A stretch of DNA of 6,684 bases from an uncultured Bdellovibrio sp. (GCA_946482355.1 CAMLRE010000122.1:1-6684); one strand, 5' to 3'; positions 1-5,378 are shown, counted from the stretch's first letter. Notes: a model not told the origin generated them from the letters alone. A program made the numbers and translations.

Positions 1-63
1 GGATAGCCTAGCAGCTTTTTTGTAGCATCTGACATCCAGCTTTCGGATTTAGAGGATCCGGAG

Positions 64-69
64 AGGAGG
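64..69 (+). promoter_or_regulatory. Strong Shine-Dalgarno sequence for the small ORF
   Basis: AGGAGG at 64-69 lies six bases before the ATG at 76, an ideal match and spacing for a bacterial ribosome binding site. It is the strongest such site in the window; most of the larger genes have weak or no visible sites. It is the main evidence that the short frame starting at 76 is translated. A near-consensus -35 element (CTGACA, 29-34) lies upstream, but no convincing -10 follows at normal spacing, so I do not call a promoter here. Confidence 0.6.
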
Positions 70-75
70 TCGCCA

Positions 76-186
76 ATGCGAAAAGTATCTTACTTAAAGT
101 ATCGGCGCTTACTTAGTATTTCTAAAGAAGTCCTAAGACTGGTTATGATGGTTCTAGCAATTATCATAGTCATTCGAAGCATTTAG
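76..186 (+). CDS. Candidate 36-residue small membrane protein
   Basis: An ATG with an ideal AGGAGG site six bases upstream opens a 36-codon frame ending in TAG. The N-terminal half is strongly basic (MRKVSYLKYRR, with K17 and R21 further on). From about residue 20 to the end it is almost entirely hydrophobic (VLRLVMMVLAIIIVIRSI), giving one predicted C-terminal membrane segment with the basic end probably cytoplasmic. There is no cleavable signal peptide. The frame is open upstream back to position 7 but contains no ATG, GTG or TTG before 76, so this start is the natural choice. I recognise no family. The size and shape are compatible with a small regulatory membrane peptide or a type I toxin-like peptide, but nothing shows either. 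The hairpin-rich stretch just downstream could be its 3' untranslated region. Short open frames arise by chance; the ribosome site and sharp basic/hydrophobic division argue against that. Confidence 0.55.
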   Translation: MRKVSYLKYRRLLSISKEVLRLVMMVLAIIIVIRSI

Positions 187-218
187 TGATCTAGCTCGTA
201 GCACGTTTGTTCTTAGAT

Positions 219-235
219 CTTGATTTGTAATCAAG
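219..235 (+). other. Hairpin resembling a tRNA-Thr(UGU) anticodon arm
   Basis: CTTGA (219-223) pairs perfectly with TCAAG (231-235) around the 7-base loop TTTGTAA. Read as an anticodon arm it has T at position 33, anticodon TGT (226-228) and A at position 37, as in threonine tRNAs. The stem can also close two further pairs to leave a three-base loop. No matching acceptor stem or T arm with a TTC loop is found at the expected distances, so this is not called as a tRNA gene. It may be a relic or chance. Confidence 0.35.
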
Positions 236-236
236 A

Positions 237-256
237 CCATGGCCCAGCGGCCGTGG
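237..256. other. GC-rich hairpin, 8-bp stem with CAGC loop
   Basis: CCATGGCC (237-244) pairs with GGCCGTGG (249-256), seven Watson-Crick pairs and one T-G pair, around a four-base loop CAGC (245-248). It is the most stable local hairpin in the left part of the window and much richer in GC than its surroundings. Neither strand has a T-run directly after the stem, so it is not a classical intrinsic terminator. It could be a structural element of an RNA or a Rho-assisted stop between convergent genes. Confidence 0.45.
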
Positions 257-269
257 CATCCTATGGACG

Positions 270-286
270 AGGGATTTAAAATCCTT
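270..286 (+). other. Hairpin resembling a tRNA-Leu(UAA) anticodon arm
   Basis: AGGGA (270-274) pairs with TCCTT (282-286), including one G-T pair, around the loop TTTAAAA. Read as an anticodon arm, T is at 33, the anticodon is TAA (277-279) and A is at 37. The flank GACGAGGGATTTAAAATCC is very like the same part of bacterial leucine tRNAs. A weak T-loop-like TTCAGAT follows at 292-298, but its stem pairs poorly, the long variable arm of leucine tRNAs is absent and no acceptor stem is found. It is not an intact tRNA. Confidence 0.35.
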
Positions 287-335
287 GTGTGTTCAGATTT
301 TACAGGGACAAAAAGTTGTTAGTGTTATCCGCTTT

Positions 336-779
336 TTACGTTCCGAAACGTGATGCGTTCTCAGCATCTTCTGCGGCGATAGTTTCAATTTCTTCTTTAG
401 TCCACAGCCGTCCTTTGCCTATTCCTGGGCAAAATGAAGCAACTTCTTTTTTCCATGATTTTGGATTCATCACTTCAGGCCAAAAAGGCCATGTGCGGCA
501 TTGGGTTGGACGGGCTTCATAAGTTGAGCAGCGCTTGTTTTTTAGGAACATGCAATCTGGGTTTTTAGGGTCTTCTTTAAGGTGCCAAACGCCATCTTTA
601 ATATCGCAGTACTGGCGGGTAAAAGCTGCGGTAGAAATGTTCAGATGTTTTGCAAATCGACGACGATCTTCCAGAGTTAAAAACACGAAACCGAACTCAC
701 CGTGCGAAGTGCAGCAGTTGCCTGATCCCTGACATTGAAACTTCAAACCATCTTCGTAAAAGGGGCGTTTTATTGACAT
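336..779 (-). CDS. YkgJ-family cysteine-cluster (zinc/iron-chelating) protein
   Basis: A 147-residue cytoplasmic protein with eight cysteines: C16, C22, C23, C58, C76, C84, C94 and C117. The N-terminal FQCQGSGNCC, then DCMFLKNKRCSTYEARP with C94 and FCPGIGKG, give the arrangement of the YkgJ/UPF0153 family, predicted to bind Zn or an Fe-S cluster; its biochemical role is not established. The usual N-terminal signature is C-x2-C-x2-CC; here the second cysteine position is serine (S19), leaving C-x5-CC. The length is normal for a single-domain member. The start at 779 gives the standard short lead into the first cysteine, but no Shine-Dalgarno sequence is visible upstream. The gene is divergent from the prenyl synthase series, and its first codons contain that series' likely -35 element, so the two may interfere transcriptionally. 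Family confidence is high; function is unknown. Confidence 0.85.
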   Translation of the reverse strand: MSIKRPFYEDGLKFQCQGSGNCCTSHGEFGFVFLTLEDRRRFAKHLNISTAAFTRQYCDIKDGVWHLKEDPKNPDCMFLKNKRCSTYEARPTQCRTWPFWPEVMNPKSWKKEVASFCPGIGKGRLWTKEEIETIAAEDAENASRFGT

Positions 780-801
780 GAATCTAGTCTATGTCTATAC
801 C
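773..801 (+). promoter_or_regulatory. Probable sigma70-type promoter of the prenyl synthase series
   Basis: A perfect -35 hexamer TTGACA (773-778) is followed by exactly 17 bases and TATACC (796-801), which matches four of six -10 positions but lacks the conserved final T. Transcription would begin near 807-809, only about 7-9 bases before the ATG at 816, so the message would be nearly leaderless. That agrees with the lack of a Shine-Dalgarno sequence before 816. The -35 element overlaps the first codons of the divergent YkgJ-type gene. Confidence 0.5.
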
Positions 802-813
802 GTTCATTTGAAC
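802..813. promoter_or_regulatory. Short palindrome at the predicted transcription start, possible operator
   Basis: GTTCA (802-806) and TGAAC (809-813) form a perfect inverted repeat separated by two T's. It lies between the predicted -10 element and the start codon at 816, where a bound repressor would block initiation. No regulator gene is visible in the window. Five-base half-sites occur by chance quite often, so its position is the main argument for it. Confidence 0.3.
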
Positions 814-815
814 AT

Positions 816-1784
816 ATGAATTTGAAAATTTTCAGTCCAAAAGACTTTCCAGCCTATTTACCTAAATTGAACTCGCTTTATGACGATTTGTTTGCTGGCG
901 GCAAAGGCTTTAGGTCAAAACTTGTGCAGATGGTCAGCACTCCGCTGGGGTTATCAGCTGAAACACAACAGCTTCTTTGCCAAACGATCGAATTCATTCA
1001 CAATGCTTCACTTTTACATGACGATTTAATCGACCGCTCACAATTACGCCGTGGCAAACCAGCGGCTTGGACAAAGTATACTCCTGAGTATGCGGTTTTA
1101 GCAGGGGATTATTTACTGGCACGTGTGATGGTGAATCTTTCAGGTTTTGGAAATATTAAACTTGTTCAATTCACATCGGAAACAATCTCTGATCTTTTAG
1201 AAGGTGAATGGTTACAAGATTCAGTTGTGGGAGACTTTTTTGTTTCACTAGAGCAACTTGATCGTATTCATAATTTAAAAACCGCTTCACTTTTCAAATG
1301 GTGTCTGCGTGCGCCTTTTATCGCAGCTAATAACAACGATGAAGAGTTGCACCGTACCCTTGATGAAATGGGAACAATCTTAGGCCAGCTTTTCCAACGC
1401 AGCGATGATTTGTTAGATTACAATATTCGTAACGATGAAGGTAAAGCGATCTTAGGTGATCTTAAATCGGGTTACTTAAATTCATTTGGCGCGTATGTCT
1501 CTCGTGGCATGTCGCGCGCGCAAATCGATCAAATGGTTAAGTCTTCTAACTTAGAAGAGTACTATCAGTGTTTTGCCAATGGTGAAAAAGATTTCCAAGG
1601 TTTTGTTCAAAGCTTCGATGCCATGAACGAAAAGATGATTCAGCTTTATGACCACCATCTTGTGAATTTAGAAAAGAAAATTCAAAAACCAGGTGTAAGT
1701 GGTCAGTCTGCGTCTGAACTTATCAAATCATTAAAGCCATTAACTGAGATTTTATACTGGCGTAGAAAGCCTAAATCATCGTGA
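816..1784 (+). CDS. Trans-polyprenyl diphosphate synthase family protein
   Basis: A 322-residue soluble all-alpha protein of the trans-isoprenyl diphosphate synthase family, which extends allylic diphosphates with isopentenyl diphosphate to make chains such as quinone side chains. Visible landmarks are GGKGFR (28-33, diphosphate-binding K30 and R33), the first Asp-rich motif HDDLID (D69, D70, D73) followed by LRRGKP (77-82), LAGDYLLA (95-102), KT (155-156) and the second Asp-rich motif SDDLLD (D197, D198, D201). Both metal-binding motifs are intact, so catalysis is plausible. After the second motif the family normally has a G-K-x-T segment; here it reads SGYLNSFG (218-225), so that lysine and threonine are missing. 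No earlier in-frame start exists; an upstream stop is at 774-776. The stop overlaps the next gene's GTG by four bases, indicating coupling with the membrane prenyltransferase. Chain length cannot be judged from the sequence alone. Confidence 0.88.
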   Translation: MNLKIFSPKDFPAYLPKLNSLYDDLFAGGKGFRSKLVQMVSTPLGLSAETQQLLCQTIEFIHNASLLHDDLIDRSQLRRGKPAAWTKYTPEYAVLAGDYLLARVMVNLSGFGNIKLVQFTSETISDLLEGEWLQDSVVGDFFVSLEQLDRIHNLKTASLFKWCLRAPFIAANNNDEELHRTLDEMGTILGQLFQRSDDLLDYNIRNDEGKAILGDLKSGYLNSFGAYVSRGMSRAQIDQMVKSSNLEEYYQCFANGEKDFQGFVQSFDAMNEKMIQLYDHHLVNLEKKIQKPGVSGQSASELIKSLKPLTEILYWRRKPKSS

Positions 1785-2875
1785 GTTCGTTTATTACCCT
1801 GAAGAAACAAGATTCAGATTTCCAAAATTATCTTTGGGGTAAATTTTCGTCGACAGAACGAGCACTTCCTTTAACAACATTAAATTTAGAATCACCGGAA
1901 GAAACGGTGACTTTTGAAATCGTTAAAAAAAGCGATATCAAAAGACCATCGGCCGCAATCACATTCTTTGCGCTGATTAAGTTTCAAAATTTATTTCTGA
2001 TTTTACTTCCGCTATTCTACGTGCTGGCTAAAAACTTTGTTGATAACCGCTTTCGTGATCCGTTTACATGCGTGATTGCAAGTATCGCGATGTTATTTTT
2101 ATTTGCCGCTTTTAATATTCGTAATGATGTGAATGATCATATCTCTGGTTATGACCGAGTGAACATTCCACCGCGTGGAAGATACGCTAAACCCATTAAA
2201 GAAGGTTGGATCACCGCAAACCAAGCTTCGAATGTAAGTTGGATTTTAACTTTAATAGCGATGCTGCTGTCTTTTCCGGTAATGATGCGTCAACCTGAAG
2301 AGGCGCGGGTAATTGCGGTATCTGCGGTGTTAATTATCGCCGGACGTTTACTTTCAAAAAATTCTTATAAAAACCAACACTGGGGCGAAGTGATTTTCTT
2401 TATCTTAGCTGGACCGGGTGTGGTTTCAGGTTATCAGGTGGCGCTTGGTGCCGGCGTTGATACCGAAGGTTTAGCTTTTGGTATTTTATGGGCGTGGGGT
2501 ATTCAGTTTTTAGTTCATTTAAATAACTTCAGCCATATTCTAACAAGTTCGCAGGCCGGTATTAAAAACACCATGACGAACGCAGGCTTTGATAAAGCTA
2601 AAAAGATTTTAATTTTCTGGTGGGCTGCTTTTATCGGTCTTTGGATTGCGTACCACTATTTTTACGCCAGCATTTTCTGGTCGTACTTAACGACGATTGT
2701 TTTAGTTTTTTGGTCGGTTCCGACATTTATGAAAATTGCCGAAATTCAGTCGCCGGTGGGTTCTGAATTAGGTGACCTTAAAAAAGTGGGCTACAGAAAC
2801 TTCTTATTGATGTGTGCCCTTATTGTGATCGAGTTCTATTGGTATTTAGGAAATAAAAACGATTGGTTTATCTAG
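1781..2875 (+). CDS. MenA/UbiA-like membrane prenyltransferase with degenerate second motif
   Basis: A 364-residue polytopic inner-membrane protein of the UbiA superfamily, whose members transfer a polyprenyl chain to an aromatic acceptor. About 55 polar N-terminal residues precede the first membrane segment, longer than usual for MenA. The first Asp-rich motif is complete and of MenA type: NDVNDHISGYD (N115, D116, D119, D125), followed by RGRYAKPIKEGWIT. The block HWGEVIFFILAGPGVVSGY (200-218) also resembles MenA. At the second motif, where MenA has NNxRDxxxDxxxGK, this protein has NNFSHILTSSQAGIKNT (248-264): the Arg and both Asp are replaced by S, H and S. Around eight membrane segments are visible. 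Translation starts with GTG overlapping the previous stop. Pairing with a polyprenyl synthase suggests menaquinone-type synthesis, but loss of the second metal site makes normal MenA activity doubtful. A catalytically altered paralogue is the alternative. Confidence 0.85.
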   Translation: MSSFITLKKQDSDFQNYLWGKFSSTERALPLTTLNLESPEETVTFEIVKKSDIKRPSAAITFFALIKFQNLFLILLPLFYVLAKNFVDNRFRDPFTCVIASIAMLFLFAAFNIRNDVNDHISGYDRVNIPPRGRYAKPIKEGWITANQASNVSWILTLIAMLLSFPVMMRQPEEARVIAVSAVLIIAGRLLSKNSYKNQHWGEVIFFILAGPGVVSGYQVALGAGVDTEGLAFGILWAWGIQFLVHLNNFSHILTSSQAGIKNTMTNAGFDKAKKILIFWWAAFIGLWIAYHYFYASIFWSYLTTIVLVFWSVPTFMKIAEIQSPVGSELGDLKKVGYRNFLLMCALIVIEFYWYLGNKNDWFI

Positions 2876-3571
2876 ATGGTCGAATTTATTTTTACCACTC
2901 CGGAATTAGAAGCTAAACACGGTCATTGGAAATCTTTTTTACAAGAAAATTTTAAATCTGAAGAAAATTACAAAGTTCAATTTGATGGGGCTATTCCCAC
3001 GATTTTTGATCCTGAAGGCCGTAAATTTAAAATCGATTTTTTAGGTGATAACACTAACTACAACAAAATAAAAAGTTCTGTGAATAAAGAGCCGTTAGCT
3101 AAAGCTTTAGGAAGCGGAACTAAAGGTTTTAAGTTGTTGGATTTATCGGCGGGGCTTGGAGTTGATGCGGTGTTTTTACATCAATTAGGCTTTAAGGTGA
3201 CAGCCGTTGAGCGTAATCCGTTGATTTATATGGCTCTTAAAATTGCCTCTGAACAATTGCCAGAAATTGAAATCATATTTTCAGATTCGTTAAAATTTTT
3301 AGAATCAGTAAATCCAGGTGATTTTGACGTGGCCTATTTTGATCCGATGTTTCCCGAGAAAAAGAAATCAGCTTTACCAAAACAAGAGATGGTCTTTTTT
3401 AAAAACCTAGTGGGAACTGATGACGATGCTTCACAAATTGTTCACCTGGCCACTGAGAAGAAATTATTTAAACGTTTTGTTGTCAAACGCCCATTGAGTG
3501 CGGAATCATTTAAAAAACCAGCGGGCAGCATTGAAGGAAAGATTATCCGTTATGATATCTATGGTCTTTGA
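2876..3571 (+). CDS. rsmJ: 16S rRNA (guanine-1516-N2) methyltransferase RsmJ
   Basis: A 231-residue class I S-adenosylmethionine-dependent methyltransferase that matches RsmJ (YhiQ) along its C-terminal two thirds. RsmJ methylates G1516 (E. coli numbering) of 16S rRNA in the small subunit. Visible are the AdoMet-binding loop DLSAGLGVDA (89-98), the acidic end of strand 2 with ERNP (112-115), the catalytic-type motif YFDPMFP (154-160) followed by KKKSAL (162-167), FFKNLVG (174-180), VVKRP (202-206) and YDIY (226-229). All key motifs are intact. The N-terminal 60 residues are more divergent and the protein is slightly shorter than the E. coli enzyme of about 250 residues. Its ATG follows the previous stop directly (TAGATG) with no clear Shine-Dalgarno sequence, so it is probably translated by reinitiation. 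Its place in a prenyl-metabolism series looks like shared expression rather than shared pathway. Confidence 0.93.
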   Translation: MVEFIFTTPELEAKHGHWKSFLQENFKSEENYKVQFDGAIPTIFDPEGRKFKIDFLGDNTNYNKIKSSVNKEPLAKALGSGTKGFKLLDLSAGLGVDAVFLHQLGFKVTAVERNPLIYMALKIASEQLPEIEIIFSDSLKFLESVNPGDFDVAYFDPMFPEKKKSALPKQEMVFFKNLVGTDDDASQIVHLATEKKLFKRFVVKRPLSAESFKKPAGSIEGKIIRYDIYGL

Positions 3572-4466
3572 ACAATTAAAATTAACCCTTAAAAGTTTTT
3601 CTGTCTTAAAAAATCAACATGAGGCTTTGGTCACTTTAGACTTTGATAAATCACAGCGCCGCGAAGCTTTAATGCGTTTATGTTTTTCGCCCATGGCTGC
3701 GTGGTTATTAATTTTAGTTCTTTTATTATTTATTATTAGCCCGTTACGCTATCACTTTTCACTGACTGCGATGTTAGGTATGGAAAACATCATCGTACGC
3801 ACTTTGCTTGGCACTGATTGGTTGTATGCTGCCGTGTTATCAGCCGTGGTGTTTGTAATTAGCTACTTCACACGCAAAGAATTACTTTTAATCGGTATTG
3901 TGGGATTTTTAATTTCACAAGGAGATATGCACTTGTTTTTAGGGTTAATGCTTTTGGCCTGCATTGTTTTGGCCCGCATTTTATTAAATTTACGCTGGGT
4001 GCGTTTTTTAGAAAGTTATTCAAAAGGTGTGTGGCTTGTCACTTGTGGTATCAGCTTTGTAACCTGGGCTTTAGCGGTGCATTTCTCATTTGAAATTTAT
4101 CGTTCACTTTTACAAGGTGGCTTTTTCGCCCAATCAATGTACGCCAACCGCATGGAAATGTTTGTTTTAGCTGCTTGTCTTTATTACGGCTTAGAATTGG
4201 CGGTTCTTTCGGTATGGGGTCATTTTTATACGCAAAAAAATCCAGAACCTTCAGAGTTTGCTGTTAAGTATTCAAGTGCACGTATTCTTAAAAAGCTTTC
4301 ATTAAGCAAATCATTTAAAGAAGATTTAAAAGACCAAGTGATTGTAACTAAAAACAACCAGCGCGTTTATGAAAACGCCGATCTAGACCTTTTGCCTAAG
4401 CGACTGGTCGAACTGTACCGTAAAGAAGAAACCTTTTTGACTACAGCGTTATCCTCTTTAACATAG
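3552..4466 (+). CDS. Polytopic membrane protein of unknown function
   Basis: I do not recognise this family. With the start at 3552 it has 304 residues: about 45 mostly cytoplasmic residues, then five or six hydrophobic segments at roughly 47-64, 88-106, 110-145 (long enough for two), 158-178 and 202-222, and a hydrophilic C-terminal tail of about 80 residues rich in Lys, Asp and Glu. There is no cleavable signal peptide and no catalytic motif. The frame is open back to an ATG at 3498, but that would overlap rsmJ by 74 bases. ATG 3552 (20-base overlap, GAAGGA about 13 bases upstream) or ATG 3561 (11-base overlap) is more likely. The stop lies four bases before the next start, so it is probably coupled to the phosphatase-like protein and may anchor or sense for it. 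That functional link is inference from order only. Confidence 0.8.
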   Translation: MISMVFEQLKLTLKSFSVLKNQHEALVTLDFDKSQRREALMRLCFSPMAAWLLILVLLLFIISPLRYHFSLTAMLGMENIIVRTLLGTDWLYAAVLSAVVFVISYFTRKELLLIGIVGFLISQGDMHLFLGLMLLACIVLARILLNLRWVRFLESYSKGVWLVTCGISFVTWALAVHFSFEIYRSLLQGGFFAQSMYANRMEMFVLAACLYYGLELAVLSVWGHFYTQKNPEPSEFAVKYSSARILKKLSLSKSFKEDLKDQVIVTKNNQRVYENADLDLLPKRLVELYRKEETFLTTALSSLT

Positions 4467-4470
4467 AGGA

Positions 4471-5322
4471 ATGTCTGCTGACGAAATTGCCCGCCTTAAA
4501 GCGATCATTCAAATGAAAGATCAAGAGCTCTTGTTGTATAAACAAGAACTGTTGAAATTTTCGCATCAGTTAGACAATGTGATGATTCAGATCTCAAATG
4601 ACGTGGATCTTCTTAAAAAAATCCAAAAGGTTTTAACTCCAACTGAAATTCCGAATATTCCTGGTTTTGAATTTAGCCGCAAGTTTGTCTACGGTTCTCG
4701 CTATGGCGGGGATTACTTCGATATTTTTGAGCACGAAGACAAGATGAAGTTCGGGGTATTGTTGTCGTCATCATCGGGTTATGCGATGTCGGCACTATTC
4801 TTGTCGCTGATTTTAAAAGTCAGCCATTTGATGGAAGCTAAAAAAGGCTTATCCCCTGAAAAGGTGCTTGAGCATATCGGGGCAGAGCTTAAAACCACAG
4901 CAAACACAAAAGATGAAACACAGGCTTTTTACGGCGTGATCGACCGTCGTGATTTGACCCTTAATTTTTGCGCAGTAGGCCGAATCAAAGGCTTTATTCA
5001 GGCGCCGGATAAAACATTACAGTTAATTTCTTCGTCTTCGCAGGCTTTAGGTTCTTCGACATCGCCTGTTTTTAAATCAGCCAGTGTTGAACTTGAGCCA
5101 AAGTCTAGAGTTGTTTTAGTGAGCGATGGGATTTTAGAGGTTTTATCGACCGATCAAATCAGTCAATGTTTGCAAAAACTGGGTGGGTCGTCGCAGGTCC
5201 ATGACGTTCGTAATGAAATCTTATTGCAGTGTCAGCTTGCTAGTGGCGCTGATACACCGCTACGCGATCAGACTGTCGTCGTGATCGAAGTCAAAGACAG
5301 AGTGATAAAACTAGCCAAGTAA
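4471..5322 (+). CDS. SpoIIE/RsbU-type PP2C phosphatase-like protein, probably impaired
   Basis: A 283-residue cytoplasmic protein. Residues 1-50 are heptad-like and probably coiled coil (repeated Leu, Glu, Lys, Gln). Residues 47-275 follow the SpoIIE/RsbU PP2C fold, which dephosphorylates serine/threonine, classically on anti-sigma-factor antagonists. Conserved features are IQKVLTP with IPNIPGFEF, YGGDYFD (metal-binding D81), VLVSDGILEV (D219) and RDQTVVV (D266). The D-V-S-G-H-G motif is replaced by S-S-S-G-Y-A (100-105), losing a metal-coordinating Asp, and the usual NAGH segment reads CAVGRIKG (167-174). A weak enzyme or pseudophosphatase scaffold is therefore likely. AGAGGA touches the ATG, too close for an ideal ribosome site, and an in-frame stop at 4459-4461 rules out earlier starts, suggesting coupling to the membrane protein four bases upstream. 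No anti-sigma or STAS partner is in the window. Confidence 0.82.
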   Translation: MSADEIARLKAIIQMKDQELLLYKQELLKFSHQLDNVMIQISNDVDLLKKIQKVLTPTEIPNIPGFEFSRKFVYGSRYGGDYFDIFEHEDKMKFGVLLSSSSGYAMSALFLSLILKVSHLMEAKKGLSPEKVLEHIGAELKTTANTKDETQAFYGVIDRRDLTLNFCAVGRIKGFIQAPDKTLQLISSSSQALGSSTSPVFKSASVELEPKSRVVLVSDGILEVLSTDQISQCLQKLGGSSQVHDVRNEILLQCQLASGADTPLRDQTVVVIEVKDRVIKLAK

Positions 5323-5330
5323 TTTCTTCT

Positions 5331-5361
5331 TTGGTATTTCTAAAGTGTTCAATCACATAAG
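5331..5361 (+). promoter_or_regulatory. Weak possible promoter before citrate synthase
   Basis: TTGGTA (5331-5336) could be a -35 element, with CACATA (5354-5359, 17-base spacing) or CATAAG (5356-5361, 19-base spacing) as a poor -10. The 56-base gap is the largest in the gene series, and a central metabolic gene might need its own promoter. The match is weak, so co-transcription from upstream is equally possible. No intrinsic terminator is seen after the phosphatase-like gene. Confidence 0.2.
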
Positions 5362-5366
5362 AAAAT

Positions 5367-5372
5367 AAAGGA
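5367..5372 (+). promoter_or_regulatory. Ribosome binding site of citrate synthase
   Basis: AAAGGA at 5367-5372, inside AAAGGAAAG, ends six bases before the ATG at 5379. This is a good site at good spacing and supports that start. It contrasts with the weak sites of the five genes before it and fits a highly translated metabolic gene. Confidence 0.7.
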
Positions 5373-5378
5373 AAGACT

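Larger units (their letters stand above)
187..335. other. Convergent intergenic region rich in hairpins, no recognised gene
   Basis: This 149-base stretch separates the small plus-strand ORF from the 3' end of the minus-strand YkgJ-type gene. It holds a succession of local inverted repeats: GATCTA (188-193) with TAGATC (214-219); a 7-bp stem at 219-235; an 8-bp GC-rich stem at 237-256; and an AT-rich stem at 270-286. CTCGT (195-199) can also pair with ACGAG (267-271), which would enclose the second and third stems. AAAAAG (310-315) can pair with CTTTTT (332-337), a weak possible terminator across the end of the minus-strand gene. No complete tRNA cloverleaf or known RNA family could be built. 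It may be a structured 3' untranslated region, a small RNA or convergent termination signals. Confidence 0.4.

Noticed and set aside
1..25. End of an upstream gene (frame reading DSLAAFL, then TAG at 23-25)
   Set aside because: Only seven codons are visible, which cannot be told apart from chance.
105..170. Hairpins CTTAG/CTAAG and TATGAT/ATCATA within the small ORF
   Set aside because: They are AT-rich stems of 5-6 bp inside the proposed coding sequence, with no T-tract and no sign of conservation visible here.
193..310. Complete tRNA genes (Thr-UGU and Leu-UAA)
   Set aside because: Acceptor stems at the proper distances do not pair, the T arms are absent or poor, and the two anticodon arms are too close for two full tRNAs.
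239..322. 27-codon plus-strand frame starting at the ATG in CCATGG (MAQRPWHPMDEG...)
   Set aside because: There is no Shine-Dalgarno sequence, it runs through several inverted repeats, and it uses codons unlike its neighbours. It looks like chance reading through the hairpin region.
310..337. Intrinsic terminator AAAAAG...CTTTTT
   Set aside because: The 6-bp stem has only one G-C pair and a 16-base loop, so it is too weak to call. It is mentioned only as a possibility in the region entry.
289..522. 77-residue plus-strand open frame
   Set aside because: It lies mostly opposite the well-supported YkgJ-type gene, has a GTG start without a ribosome site and resembles no family.
535..732. 65-residue plus-strand open frame
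   Set aside because: It is entirely antisense to the YkgJ-type gene and is a shadow of it.
3498..3551. Upstream ATG at 3498 as the start of the membrane protein
   Set aside because: It would overlap rsmJ by 74 bases across its conserved C-terminal motifs and has no ribosome site. The ATG at 3552 or 3561 is more economical.
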